DNA of 64,000 bases from CAYUQT01 sp964596165. GTDB lineage: Bacteria; Planctomycetota; Phycisphaerae; UBA1845; JAFGLZ01. Below, piece by piece: positions 26,746 through 34,943 of the stretch. The translations under genes and the position numbers were made by a program. The stretch lies in assembly GCA_964596165.1 (NCBI GenBank), contig CAZQTW010000029.1, positions 7,265 to 71,264 on the forward strand. Reading direction: 5' to 3'. The notes beneath the pieces were generated by a model that saw only the letters and a list, made by a program, of their open reading frames with translations, was not told the origin of the DNA and searched no databases. Every line of letters begins with the position of its first letter. Positions within the stretch are counted from its first letter, which is position 1.

Positions 26746-27224
26746 ATCTCCACCTCACCTTCCTTGGTCCGAACGGTCACGATGCCGGTTTGGAGGTTCA
26801 GCCTGAGCGTTCGGCTGATGCTCCCTCCAATGTGTTCGCCGTTGATCATGACGCCGTTCTTCCAGAAGATCTTTCTGAGGATGAGGTAGTTGCGCTTGCC
26901 GATATTGAACGTACCGCTGTCATCCAAAAGCTGTGACCCTCCCGCCGCTTTCACGACCAGTCGCTTTTTCTCCGCTCCGAGTTTGTACGCACTCTTGAAC
27001 AACAGGGGCAAACCGGTGTCGGCGAACATCGCCGGGTTTTTCTCCGCCTTCTCCGGCGCAATCGAGGAGTCCGGCAACATGTAGTGCAGCATGCCGCCCA
27101 CATGCGTGATCGGATCCCAGATGGCAACCCCGATGCAACTTCCGAGTGAGTAGGTTACCAGGAGCGCCGGTTCCCCGTTTGCCTTTGCTACACAGTAATC
27201 GGCGATGTCTACGATATGGTCCAT
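26742..27224 (-). CDS. cheD: Chemoreceptor glutamine deamidase CheD
   Basis: A 160-residue CheD. The catalytic triad Thr24, Cys30 and His47 is seen in VTYSLGSCIGVAIWD and GGMLHYMLPD, with the same 6- and 17-residue spacings known from Thermotoga CheD (Thr21, Cys27, His44). CheD deamidates receptor glutamines and binds CheC-type phosphatases in adaptation. No receptor gene is in this window, so its substrates are encoded elsewhere. It is coupled to the HDOD gene and lies 79 bases downstream of a cheY. Confidence 0.93.
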   Translation of the reverse strand: MDHIVDIADYCVAKANGEPALLVTYSLGSCIGVAIWDPITHVGGMLHYMLPDSSIAPEKAEKNPAMFADTGLPLLFKSAYKLGAEKKRLVVKAAGGSQLLDDSGTFNIGKRNYLILRKIFWKNGVMINGEHIGGSISRTLRLNLQTGIVTVRTKEGEVEI

Positions 27225-27303
27225 GGTCAGGCCAGATCTCTGTGTGACCCTAGAGTGTACGCATCAGGCGAACCGCAAACACCATTCCGTCAAGTCCCCC
27301 GGC

Positions 27304-27705
27304 CTAGGATACCCCGGCGGTGGTGGGCGCCGCCTTCGCCTGGGCCTTATCCATCGTCTGTTGTATCTTCTCAGCCAATGTCTCCGTCGTGAACGGCTTG
27401 ACGATGTAGTTGTTCACGCCGGCCTTGATTGCCTCGAGAACGCGACTCTTCTCTGCCTCCGTGGTACACATGATCAGGGGGAGTTCCTTGTCACGTGCTC
27501 GAATCTCTCGCACCAGGGTGATCCCATCCATGTTCGGCATGTTCCAATCGATCAGCGCGAGGTCCGGCCGATCCTTCTGAACCTGCTGAAGGGCCTCGAC
27601 TCCGTCGCCTGCCTCCATAATGTCCGTGTGACCCAGACGTGCCAGGACATTCTTCTGAATGTTCCGAATTGTCCGAGAGTCGTCTACGAGCAGGATCTTC
27701 ATCAC
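27304..27705 (-). CDS. cheY: CheY response regulator
   Basis: A 133-residue receiver domain: Asp8 and Asp9 in ILLVDDSRTIR, phosphorylation site Asp53 in LIDWNMPNMDG, Thr in IMCTTEAEK and Lys in YIVKPF. It is closer to classical chemotaxis CheY than the second copy. It lies between cheA and cheD and should be phosphorylated by CheA. A second Met one codon later is an equally possible start. Confidence 0.94.
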   Translation of the reverse strand: MMKILLVDDSRTIRNIQKNVLARLGHTDIMEAGDGVEALQQVQKDRPDLALIDWNMPNMDGITLVREIRARDKELPLIMCTTEAEKSRVLEAIKAGVNNYIVKPFTTETLAEKIQQTMDKAQAKAAPTTAGVS

Positions 27706-27838
27706 TATGTCTCCACTGGAACCCGACCGCCGACTGCCATATCAGCCGACTATTGGTCCGGTCACCGGATTCTACCTTCCCTCGCAGCGCGGGCTGCTTC
27801 GCCTTGAGGCATCGTTATGTATCCCGAGCACGATCACC

Positions 27839-30154
27839 TCAGGCAGCCGTATGCCTTTTGTGCAGGGCCAACAGTCCCGAGGCCTCCAGGATCAGGCCAA
27901 TCCGGCCGTCCCCGAGGATGGCCGCCCCGCTCGTCCCGAGTACACGCTTGAACTGCTCACCCAGCGTCTTGATCACCACCTGTTGCTGGCGAATCAACTC
28001 ATCCACCACGAGCCCCACACGCCGTCCGTCCACGTAGACGATCACAACCATCGTCTCCCAAACCGGAGGTCGTTCCGGACGAAGGTTGAACAGCGCATCC
28101 AGGCGCAGCAACGGACAGAGTTCGCCTCGTATCCGCAGCATCTCTCCACGATTCTGCACGGTGAAGACCTGCTTCTCCTCCGGTCGCAGGGACTGATCGA
28201 TGGCGATGGTCGGGATGATGAACCGACTTTTGCCCACACCGACGATCATGCCGTCGATGATGGCCAGGGTGAGCGGCAGACGAATGGTGAACTTGCTGCC
28301 TTGTCCCTTGACACTGGCGATTTCCACTTTCCCGCGAAGCTTATCGATATTGCGTTTGACCACATCCATGCCGACGCCGCGGCCCGAGATGTCCGTCACC
28401 TTCTCTGCCGTGCTGAACCCCGGCTGCAGTATCAGGGCAAACGCCTGTTGCTCGGTCAACTGCTCGTCGGCGCCGACCAAACCTTTCTCAATCCCCTTTT
28501 TGATCAGAATTTCGGGATCCAATCCCCGGCCGTCATCAGAAATCTCTATGACGATGTTGCCGCCCTGGTGACAGGCGTGAAGGTGCACATGCCCGCGAGC
28601 AGGCTTTCCTGATGCGACACGGACCTCCGGCGTTTCGATGCCATGGTCCACGGCATTGCGAACCATGTGCATCAGCGGGTCGCCTATTTCCTCGATCACG
28701 TTCTTGTCAAGTTCGGTGTCTTCACCCGACACCGTGAACTCCACCTGCTTGTTCGCCTTCATCGCCACGTCGCGAGCGAGGCGTCCCATCTTCTGGAAGG
28801 TCTGCTGCAGTGTCACCATGCGCATCGACATGGAGATCTCCTGCACCTCGCGCGTGATCTTGGCCACCTGTGCGACGTGCTTTGCCAGCACATCATGTTC
28901 GGCAACCACGGGGTCTTGAGTGACCAGTGCCTGCGCGACAAGCAACTCGCCGACCATGTCCACCAGGTGGTCCAGCTTGGCGGTATCGACCCTGACGACG
29001 AGATCTTTCTTCGCTGCCGGGCGGGCGGGACCGCCTTCGGCTGTCCCGTTCCCCTGGGGTGCCGCCGCAGCCGTCTGAGCACCGGCTGATCCGGTCCCGG
29101 TTCCGCCATCGGTTCGGTCGGTCTGACCCTTTGCCGCCGGTCCAGACACGTCGCCGGCCGGAGATGCCGGCTCGCCTTGTGGCGTGGCTCTCCCGCCAAC
29201 CGCCGCTTCCGTCAACTGCGCAAGGAGGTCGGTGATGTCCGGCTGAGGCACTTCCTTGCCCGTTGGCTGTTGGACGTATTCCGCCACGGCTCCGACCTGC
29301 TCCTTGAGGATGTCCACGGTTGCGAATATGAGATTGATGTGGTCCGTGGTGAACTGGAGTTGCCCTTTCCTCGCCAGATCGAGCAGAGTCTCCGCCTTGT
29401 GCGTGATTCGATTGATGTCGCGGAGGTTCAGAAAGCCCGCCATTCCCTTGATGGTATGGAATGGCCTGAAGAGCTCGTTGATCTTGGCTTGATCGTCCAA
29501 GGATTGCTCAAGCGCCAGAACCGCCGCTTCTATGGCGTCGATGTGTTCGTATGCTTCCGTAACGAAACTTCTAACGTACTCGATTTCCTCCGAGTTGATG
29601 AGAAGTGGCCGGCTCTGCTCCTCGTCGTCGCCCTCGTTGTCTTCGCCCGAGTCGATGCGTCCCGATCCTTCCGAGGAGACGGTCTTGCCGTCGCGTTTCG
29701 CCGTGTCGGCCGTCTCCGCATCCGTCCACGTTGTATCAACGGAATCGGAAGTGGTCGTTTCCTTGCCGGGTGCCGGCGTTTCACGGCCACCTGCCAGCTT
29801 GATGATCGTTTGCACGAAATCCGCGTCGGCGGGAATTGGGGCGGCACCGCTACTGTGCTTGAGAGCGGCCTGCATCTCGCCAATGGCTTTTCGTACCTCC
29901 TCCAGAATCCGTTCCAGATCGCCGTAGGTCTCCAACACGATACCCTCAATGAGGGTTTCGAGCGCCTGGCCGAAGGGTGCGAATTCCTTAGCTCCCTGAA
30001 GATGCGGGACCTCATCGATGAGCCGCATGAGTTCGCCGACCTGGGTGTGCATCTTAGCCAGTTCACCGAGATCGGTGACGTCACACAGTGTGGAGGACAG
30101 GGCGAGTTGATCGACCAGTTCCGCAACTCTTTTGGGCTCAACCGCTTCAGTCAC
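27839..30154 (-). CDS. cheA: Chemotaxis histidine kinase CheA with N-terminal extension
   Basis: A 771-residue CheA. The HPt domain is at about 190-290 with the phosphorylated His233 (RPFHTIKGMAGF). The dimerisation domain starts near 385 (LVVRVDTAKLDHLVDMVGEL), the ATPase domain has the N box MVRNAVDHGIE (497-507), G1 DDGRGLD (540-546) and G2 GRGVGMDVV (591-599), and a CheW-like domain ends the protein (about 632-771). Unusually, about 190 residues precede the HPt domain: a helical part (1-100) and an acidic linker. Two low-complexity Gly/Ala linkers flank the place where a CheY-binding P2 domain would sit, but none is recognised. GTG start with AAGGAGG upstream. Confidence 0.94.
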   Translation of the reverse strand: MTEAVEPKRVAELVDQLALSSTLCDVTDLGELAKMHTQVGELMRLIDEVPHLQGAKEFAPFGQALETLIEGIVLETYGDLERILEEVRKAIGEMQAALKHSSGAAPIPADADFVQTIIKLAGGRETPAPGKETTTSDSVDTTWTDAETADTAKRDGKTVSSEGSGRIDSGEDNEGDDEEQSRPLLINSEEIEYVRSFVTEAYEHIDAIEAAVLALEQSLDDQAKINELFRPFHTIKGMAGFLNLRDINRITHKAETLLDLARKGQLQFTTDHINLIFATVDILKEQVGAVAEYVQQPTGKEVPQPDITDLLAQLTEAAVGGRATPQGEPASPAGDVSGPAAKGQTDRTDGGTGTGSAGAQTAAAAPQGNGTAEGGPARPAAKKDLVVRVDTAKLDHLVDMVGELLVAQALVTQDPVVAEHDVLAKHVAQVAKITREVQEISMSMRMVTLQQTFQKMGRLARDVAMKANKQVEFTVSGEDTELDKNVIEEIGDPLMHMVRNAVDHGIETPEVRVASGKPARGHVHLHACHQGGNIVIEISDDGRGLDPEILIKKGIEKGLVGADEQLTEQQAFALILQPGFSTAEKVTDISGRGVGMDVVKRNIDKLRGKVEIASVKGQGSKFTIRLPLTLAIIDGMIVGVGKSRFIIPTIAIDQSLRPEEKQVFTVQNRGEMLRIRGELCPLLRLDALFNLRPERPPVWETMVVIVYVDGRRVGLVVDELIRQQQVVIKTLGEQFKRVLGTSGAAILGDGRIGLILEASGLLALHKRHTAA

Positions 30155-30520
30155 TTACCGGCCTCCTTGGACCGTTGCCCAAACCTCTCGTACCGCCATG
30201 GGTTATGGTCATACTCGGTTCTTTTTTCGGATCGATGTAGGCATAAGTGAAGATAATTCTCTCGGTGCGATCGCCGCAACCTGGAAGCCCGCCCGGCACG
30301 TTTCACCGGGGGTTTACCCTACGCACAACCCAGACTGCATTGGGTACACGGGCGCAAGACGGCTACCACGATGATCCACGAAATCTTCGATGGCCGTAAC
30401 TGACCCTGCCTCTCGGCGCGACCGATATAGGGAATGAGGTGTGACCAATTGGCGGCTGGTCCGTTTGGGCGCCTGCAGAGGGTCAGGGCGCGGGCCTCCG
30501 GATGAAGAAGAGGGTTCGTC
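30155..30520. other. Divergent control region between cheA and cheX, with hairpins
   Basis: A 366-base region without a gene between two divergent signalling genes; promoters for both must lie here or further upstream. Small inverted repeats cluster at 30292-30342: CCCGG/CCGGG (30292-30310), a GGG-TTTA-CCC repeat (about 30310-30319) and ACCCA/TGGGT. No canonical -10/-35 pair or recognised riboswitch was found. Confidence 0.4.
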
Positions 30521-31003
30521 ATGGACGTCAAATACATCAACCCGTTCGTATCCGCCGTTCGAAACGTCTTTCACACGATGCTCGGGGTCGAGGTGAAGAT
30601 CGGCAAGCCTTTCGTGAAGAAGGAGGATACGGCCTCAGCGGATGTCAGCGGGATTATCGGCTTCTCGGGCGACGCCGCGGGCTGCGTGGTACTGAGCTTC
30701 CCCAAGTTGGTTGCTGTCCGGGCGGCTTCCACGTTCGCGGGAACCGACATTGGCGAGAACCACCCGGACTTCGCCGATGCGGTCGGCGAGCTCGCCAATA
30801 TGATTGCTGGAAACGCCAAGAAGGATTTTGAAGGCGTCGCCATCAGCATCTCCTTGCCCAGCGTTGTCATTGGCGACAGTCACCGCGTATCCAAGAGCAA
30901 CACTTCGCCTCGGCTGGTGGTCCCGTGTGAAACGAGCCTTGGACCGTTCTTCCTTGAAGTGGCGATGAAGCTCGAGAAAGAGGTGACGGTGGGGGTTGGT
31001 TGA
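30521..31003 (+). CDS. cheX: Chemotaxis phosphatase CheX
   Basis: A 160-residue protein of the CheX family. The N-terminus MDVKYINPFVSAVRNVFHTM and the phosphatase signature with Glu90 and Asn93 (GELANMIAGNAK) are typical. CheX dimerises and dephosphorylates CheY-P. It is divergent from cheA and is followed after about 60 bases by a FapA-type gene. Together with the CheX-like protein at 25033 the cluster holds two such phosphatases, matching its two CheY proteins. Confidence 0.92.
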   Translation: MDVKYINPFVSAVRNVFHTMLGVEVKIGKPFVKKEDTASADVSGIIGFSGDAAGCVVLSFPKLVAVRAASTFAGTDIGENHPDFADAVGELANMIAGNAKKDFEGVAISISLPSVVIGDSHRVSKSNTSPRLVVPCETSLGPFFLEVAMKLEKEVTVGVG

Positions 31004-31065
31004 AAACCCAATGCCGACCCTTCCATCTCCGGTAGCCTCATGCCGTGCAAGCGGGAGACAATTGC

Positions 31066-32544
31066 GTGGGTACGGTTGACACTGTGCCATGCCGAGTGGT
31101 CGTCGATCACGAGGGATTGACTGCCGCGCTTCTTCTTGACTCCCGCCTGCCCGCCTCCGCCTTCAGCTCCGAGGAAATACTCCACATCGTGAATGAGGCC
31201 GGAATCGCCGTAACCCCTGCCGTCAAGAGCAAGGTCGATGAGATCATGTCCTCCATCCGAGGAGGTCAGGTCCCCACCGACTCTATCGTCATTGCCAAGG
31301 GAAAGCCCGCCAATCCCGGTTGCGACGGTCGATTCGAGCTCGCGCCGGAACTGCAGACGCACGGCAGCGAAGACGGCGACTCGATCAACTACTACGAACA
31401 ACGCCGCATCCTTACCGTGAGCGCGGGACAAGTGATCGGTCGCATCTTCCCACCGGAACAGCCCACCGCCGGCGAAGATGTCTACGGACGACCGATTAAG
31501 CCCGACGTTCGACGGCACCCGATGCAGCTCGGGAAGAACGTGCGCATCGCCGACGACGGCATGAGCGTGATCGCGGAGGCCGACGGCCAGGTGAAGAACG
31601 ACGCGTCCGGCGTGAGCATTCTCGATGTGGTTTCCGTGAATGGCAACGTCGACTTCAACTCGGGCAATGTCGACGCAACGAGCGACGTGGTGATTCGAGG
31701 CAATGTGCTTGACCTCTTCTCGGTAAAGAGCCGCAAGTCCATCGAGATCGGCGGTAACGTAGAGGCCGCCGAACTGTCGGCCGCCGAAAACATATTCGTT
31801 CGCGGGGGAATCTGCGGCAAGGACAAGGGGAAGGTGACATCGGGAGGTGAGATCCGCGCCAAGTTCTGCAGCGGCGTGGAATTGAACGCGGCCGGAGACA
31901 TCCACATTGCAAGGGAGGCCATCAACTGCACCATCTCAACCCGCGGCTCACTTCAGATACCCAACGGAAGCCTCATTGGCGGAAGATCGCATGCACGGAA
32001 CGGCGCCAGGGTTTCCGTATTGGGAAGTGAGGCTGGGATCAAGACTCACATCGGAGTTGGAATGGATCCGGGGGTCTACGCGTCCATCGCCGCTATTGAC
32101 ACGAAGATCAAGAGTATCCGTAAAACCGCCGACGAGATACGAACGCATGTGAAACCCCTGCTCGCCAATCTCAAGCGGCTCACACCCGATCAGCGCGAAC
32201 GAGCCACCGAACTGATGTTCAAGGCCGACGACCTTGAGGCCCAAACGGAGCCGCTGGAAAGCGAGAAACAAAAGCTCCTTGAGGAAGCTACTCCCGTGGA
32301 AGGGGCATCCTTGCTGGTCGGATCCCGTCTTCACGCCGGCACACTTGTGACCGTTGACAACCTTGAGCTGCGATTCGATAAGGAATTGAAAGGTCCGATC
32401 AAAATCGAGAAACGCAAGATCGACAATGTGACGGAGGTTGTCGGAGTCAATCAGCTTAGCGGTTCCGTCATTACCTTCCCCGCACGCAAGATAGAACCAC
32501 CGGACGTTTCTCTGCCCAAAGCACACACCACGTCGGTCGCCTGA
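31066..32544 (+). CDS. FapA/DUF342 family protein
   Basis: A 492-residue protein of the DUF342 family. The central part contains the family pattern IGRIFPPEQPTAGEDVYG, IADDGMSVIAEADGQV and the repeated beta-helix-like strands VSVNGNVDFNSGNVDATSDV and KSIEIGGNVEAAELSAAENI. A coiled-coil segment (about 345-420) follows. DUF342 proteins are linked in other bacteria to cell-surface, polymer or motility functions, and some members bind signalling partners. GTG at 31066 is preferred over GTG 31045 because GGGAGA lies 8 bases before it. It probably forms an operon with cheX. Confidence 0.82.
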   Translation: MGTVDTVPCRVVVDHEGLTAALLLDSRLPASAFSSEEILHIVNEAGIAVTPAVKSKVDEIMSSIRGGQVPTDSIVIAKGKPANPGCDGRFELAPELQTHGSEDGDSINYYEQRRILTVSAGQVIGRIFPPEQPTAGEDVYGRPIKPDVRRHPMQLGKNVRIADDGMSVIAEADGQVKNDASGVSILDVVSVNGNVDFNSGNVDATSDVVIRGNVLDLFSVKSRKSIEIGGNVEAAELSAAENIFVRGGICGKDKGKVTSGGEIRAKFCSGVELNAAGDIHIAREAINCTISTRGSLQIPNGSLIGGRSHARNGARVSVLGSEAGIKTHIGVGMDPGVYASIAAIDTKIKSIRKTADEIRTHVKPLLANLKRLTPDQRERATELMFKADDLEAQTEPLESEKQKLLEEATPVEGASLLVGSRLHAGTLVTVDNLELRFDKELKGPIKIEKRKIDNVTEVVGVNQLSGSVITFPARKIEPPDVSLPKAHTTSVA

Positions 32545-32744
32545 TCGACCTCATTGGTGCGTCTGCCTGATTGCGATTCCTGGTCCGGTCGGTTGACGCC
32601 CGTCCCCATGCGGATCCAACGCCTTGAACTGCAACCGCGGTGAGTTCACTCCATCCAGCCGTTTCATCACTCGGGACCACTCGCACAATGACGCACGGCA
32701 GAGTAGGATGACACGGCTTCCGACGCATGGCTTGGAGAGAGCTC

Positions 32745-33980
32745 ATGGTGCAGACCACCGACGCGCCCCTAACCTTCCTTATCACAGGTGCCACCGGGTT
32801 TCTTGGCAGGCGATTGGTCATCGAGTTGTTGGCAAGGAACACCACGTGCAAGCTGCTTGCGATGAGTCGTCCCAATGACCCTCAGCAAGCCGATGCGGAA
32901 CGATACATTCGGGCGCGCACCGGCTCCTCGGTTGATCGGGTTGAATGGATCGCCGGAGACATCTGCCGGCCGATGTTGGGCTTCAGCGACGATCAGGTCA
33001 CACAATTGGCGAAGGGACCGACCCTCCATATTGTTCACCTTGCGGCCCTATACGACCTGGAGGTCGCTGAGAAGCTTTCCAAGGCGCTGAACTTGGACGG
33101 CGCTCTTCGAGCCTATGAACTGGCTGTTGCCCTTGTGCGCCATCCGGATCGCAAGGGGCGACCGATACGGTTCTGCCACACCTCTACGCTGGCTGTCGCC
33201 GGTAACTATCAAGGAACGTTTGGTGAAACAGGGGAGGAGCTTCGGCTGTCTGAGGGAAAGCATACGGACTGGTACTCCCGACACAAGTACGAGGCAGAGG
33301 TCTCCTTGCGCCGCATGGCACAGACGGGGGATGTGCCGCTAATGGTCGTTCGCCCAGGAATTGCCGTAGGCGACTCGACGACCGGAGAGATTGAGAAGCT
33401 CGACGGCCCCTACGGACTCCTCGAATACCTTCGATGGCCTCTGGTTCGGCACTTTGTCCCCTGGTCCGCCGAGGATCCCTTTTGGATCGTTCCAGGCGAC
33501 TTCATCGTCCGAGCCATCGCCACATTGGCCGGAAATCCCGAGGCCTACGGGCATACCTTCAACCTTCTGTATCCGCCGGATGCCAACCCGACATGGGCGC
33601 AGTTCCTGCGCCATACGCTCAGCGTCCTCCGCAACGAGGCCTATTCGGGTGGGCCCATGGGCGCCGTTCGGGGCGCGATTTCCTATGGTTGGTACATCCC
33701 CGTCCCGACGAGGTTGCTCATCGGAAGTGGGCGCCTCCCCCTCCTAGGCCGGCTCATCCAAAAGGCCTTGTCTGCCATGGGATGCGAACCACACAGTCTA
33801 TTCTACACCGTGGCGAACCCCACCTACCACGTCGGCAACTACCTCCAATTCGGTGTCCGCCCGCCACCGCCCTGGCAAGACATGTGGCGGACATGCATCC
33901 AATATTACAGGGACCATCGTAGAGCGATGAGGCAGGGCGCTGTCATCGCCCATCAGAAGGGGGCAATCGCACAGGGATGA
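32745..33980 (+). CDS. Extended SDR / fatty-acyl-reductase-like NAD(P)-dependent enzyme
   Basis: A 411-residue extended short-chain dehydrogenase. The Rossmann motif is ITGATGFLGRRLV near residue 12; the catalytic Ser is in HTSTLAVAG and the Tyr-x3-Lys pair in WYSRHKYEAE. Such proteins include thioester reductases, fatty acyl reductases and sugar epimerases; the organisation with a long C-terminal part is nearer to the NAD-binding-4 (male-sterility) group. It is coupled by an ATGA overlap to a lipid-kinase-like gene and faces AGPS- and GlpD-like genes, so a lipid substrate is plausible but not shown. GGAGAG precedes the ATG at 32745. Confidence 0.8.
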   Translation: MVQTTDAPLTFLITGATGFLGRRLVIELLARNTTCKLLAMSRPNDPQQADAERYIRARTGSSVDRVEWIAGDICRPMLGFSDDQVTQLAKGPTLHIVHLAALYDLEVAEKLSKALNLDGALRAYELAVALVRHPDRKGRPIRFCHTSTLAVAGNYQGTFGETGEELRLSEGKHTDWYSRHKYEAEVSLRRMAQTGDVPLMVVRPGIAVGDSTTGEIEKLDGPYGLLEYLRWPLVRHFVPWSAEDPFWIVPGDFIVRAIATLAGNPEAYGHTFNLLYPPDANPTWAQFLRHTLSVLRNEAYSGGPMGAVRGAISYGWYIPVPTRLLIGSGRLPLLGRLIQKALSAMGCEPHSLFYTVANPTYHVGNYLQFGVRPPPPWQDMWRTCIQYYRDHRRAMRQGAVIAHQKGAIAQG

Positions 33981-34885
33981 GCAACCGGCCGACACTCATC
34001 GTTGTCAATCCGCGTGCCCTAAGAATCCGACGGACCGGCCTTTTCGACGAGATCCGGGCTATGGAACGCCCCGGGCGAATCGAAGTCCTCGTCACGGAAC
34101 GCGCCGGCCATGCTCGAACATTCTGTACTCAGTCCGCCCATGGTTTTGAGAAGATCATCGTCGCCGGAGGGGACGGCTTGCTCAACGAGGTTGCAGACGG
34201 CTCCTTTGGCCAACCCACGGCGATCGGCCCGCTGGCTGCCGGTTCCGGGAACGATTATGTCAAGGCGCTTCCCGGCTATCCGGCCTCTCTGGCCGATCTT
34301 CTTGCCTCCACCGAAACCATGCCGGCCGACGCCGGCCGGGTGACCTTCACCGACGGCACCACTCGACACTTTCTCAGCGAGGCCGGCGCCGGAATGGATG
34401 CCGCGTGCGTTCGGCTCATGCCGCAATGGCTCAATCGCGTCAGCACGGTGGCCACATACAACATCGGCGCTATTCGCGCCATCATTAGCTATCGACCCTA
34501 TGCCGCCACTATCCAACTGGACGATCAGCTCCACCGATACGATCGCATCCACATGCTGGCTGTCGCAAACACAACCTTCTTTGGCGACGGAATGAGGCTC
34601 GCACCCGATGCCCGCCATGATGACGGTCGGTTTCACGTGGTGATCGTTAAGGACGTTTCCAGGCTGGAATTGCTCAGCAAGTTCAAGATGCTTCGACTCG
34701 GCACACACATCACGCACCCGGAAATACTCTACCGCCCGTGTCGGCGCGTGGTTCTTGAGGCCAGTAGGCCTCTCGAAATGTGCATCGACGGCGATTACGT
34801 CCCAAAGACCCCGGCAACCTTTGAGAACCTTCCCGGCGCCGTCCGAATTGTAGTACCTGCAACCGCTACGCCCCGTCGGGAATAG
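33977..34885 (+). CDS. Diacylglycerol-kinase-family lipid kinase
   Basis: A 302-residue protein with the DAG kinase catalytic fold: IVVNPRA at the start, the nucleotide/lipid motif VAGGDGLLNEVADG, GSGNDYVKALPG and the C-terminal CIDGDYVP. Family members (DgkB, YegS, BmrU) phosphorylate diacylglycerol, other glycerolipids or long-chain alcohol-type lipids. It overlaps the SDR gene by 4 bases (ATGA), so they are translated together. Substrate is unknown; the neighbours point to glycerolipid or ether-lipid metabolism. Confidence 0.88.
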   Translation: MSNRPTLIVVNPRALRIRRTGLFDEIRAMERPGRIEVLVTERAGHARTFCTQSAHGFEKIIVAGGDGLLNEVADGSFGQPTAIGPLAAGSGNDYVKALPGYPASLADLLASTETMPADAGRVTFTDGTTRHFLSEAGAGMDAACVRLMPQWLNRVSTVATYNIGAIRAIISYRPYAATIQLDDQLHRYDRIHMLAVANTTFFGDGMRLAPDARHDDGRFHVVIVKDVSRLELLSKFKMLRLGTHITHPEILYRPCRRVVLEASRPLEMCIDGDYVPKTPATFENLPGAVRIVVPATATPRRE

Positions 34886-34943
34886 GGAGATGGCAATCAT
34901 CCGCTCTCATCCCGACGCCTGAGCATCCACTGGAGATGAAGTC

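Noticed and set aside
30270..30350. c-di-GMP-I (GEMM) riboswitch on the minus strand before cheA
   Set aside because: GGGTAAACC and a GC hairpin with a GAAA-containing loop are present, but the second conserved half (GGGACGCAAAGCC) and the P1a receptor stem are not.
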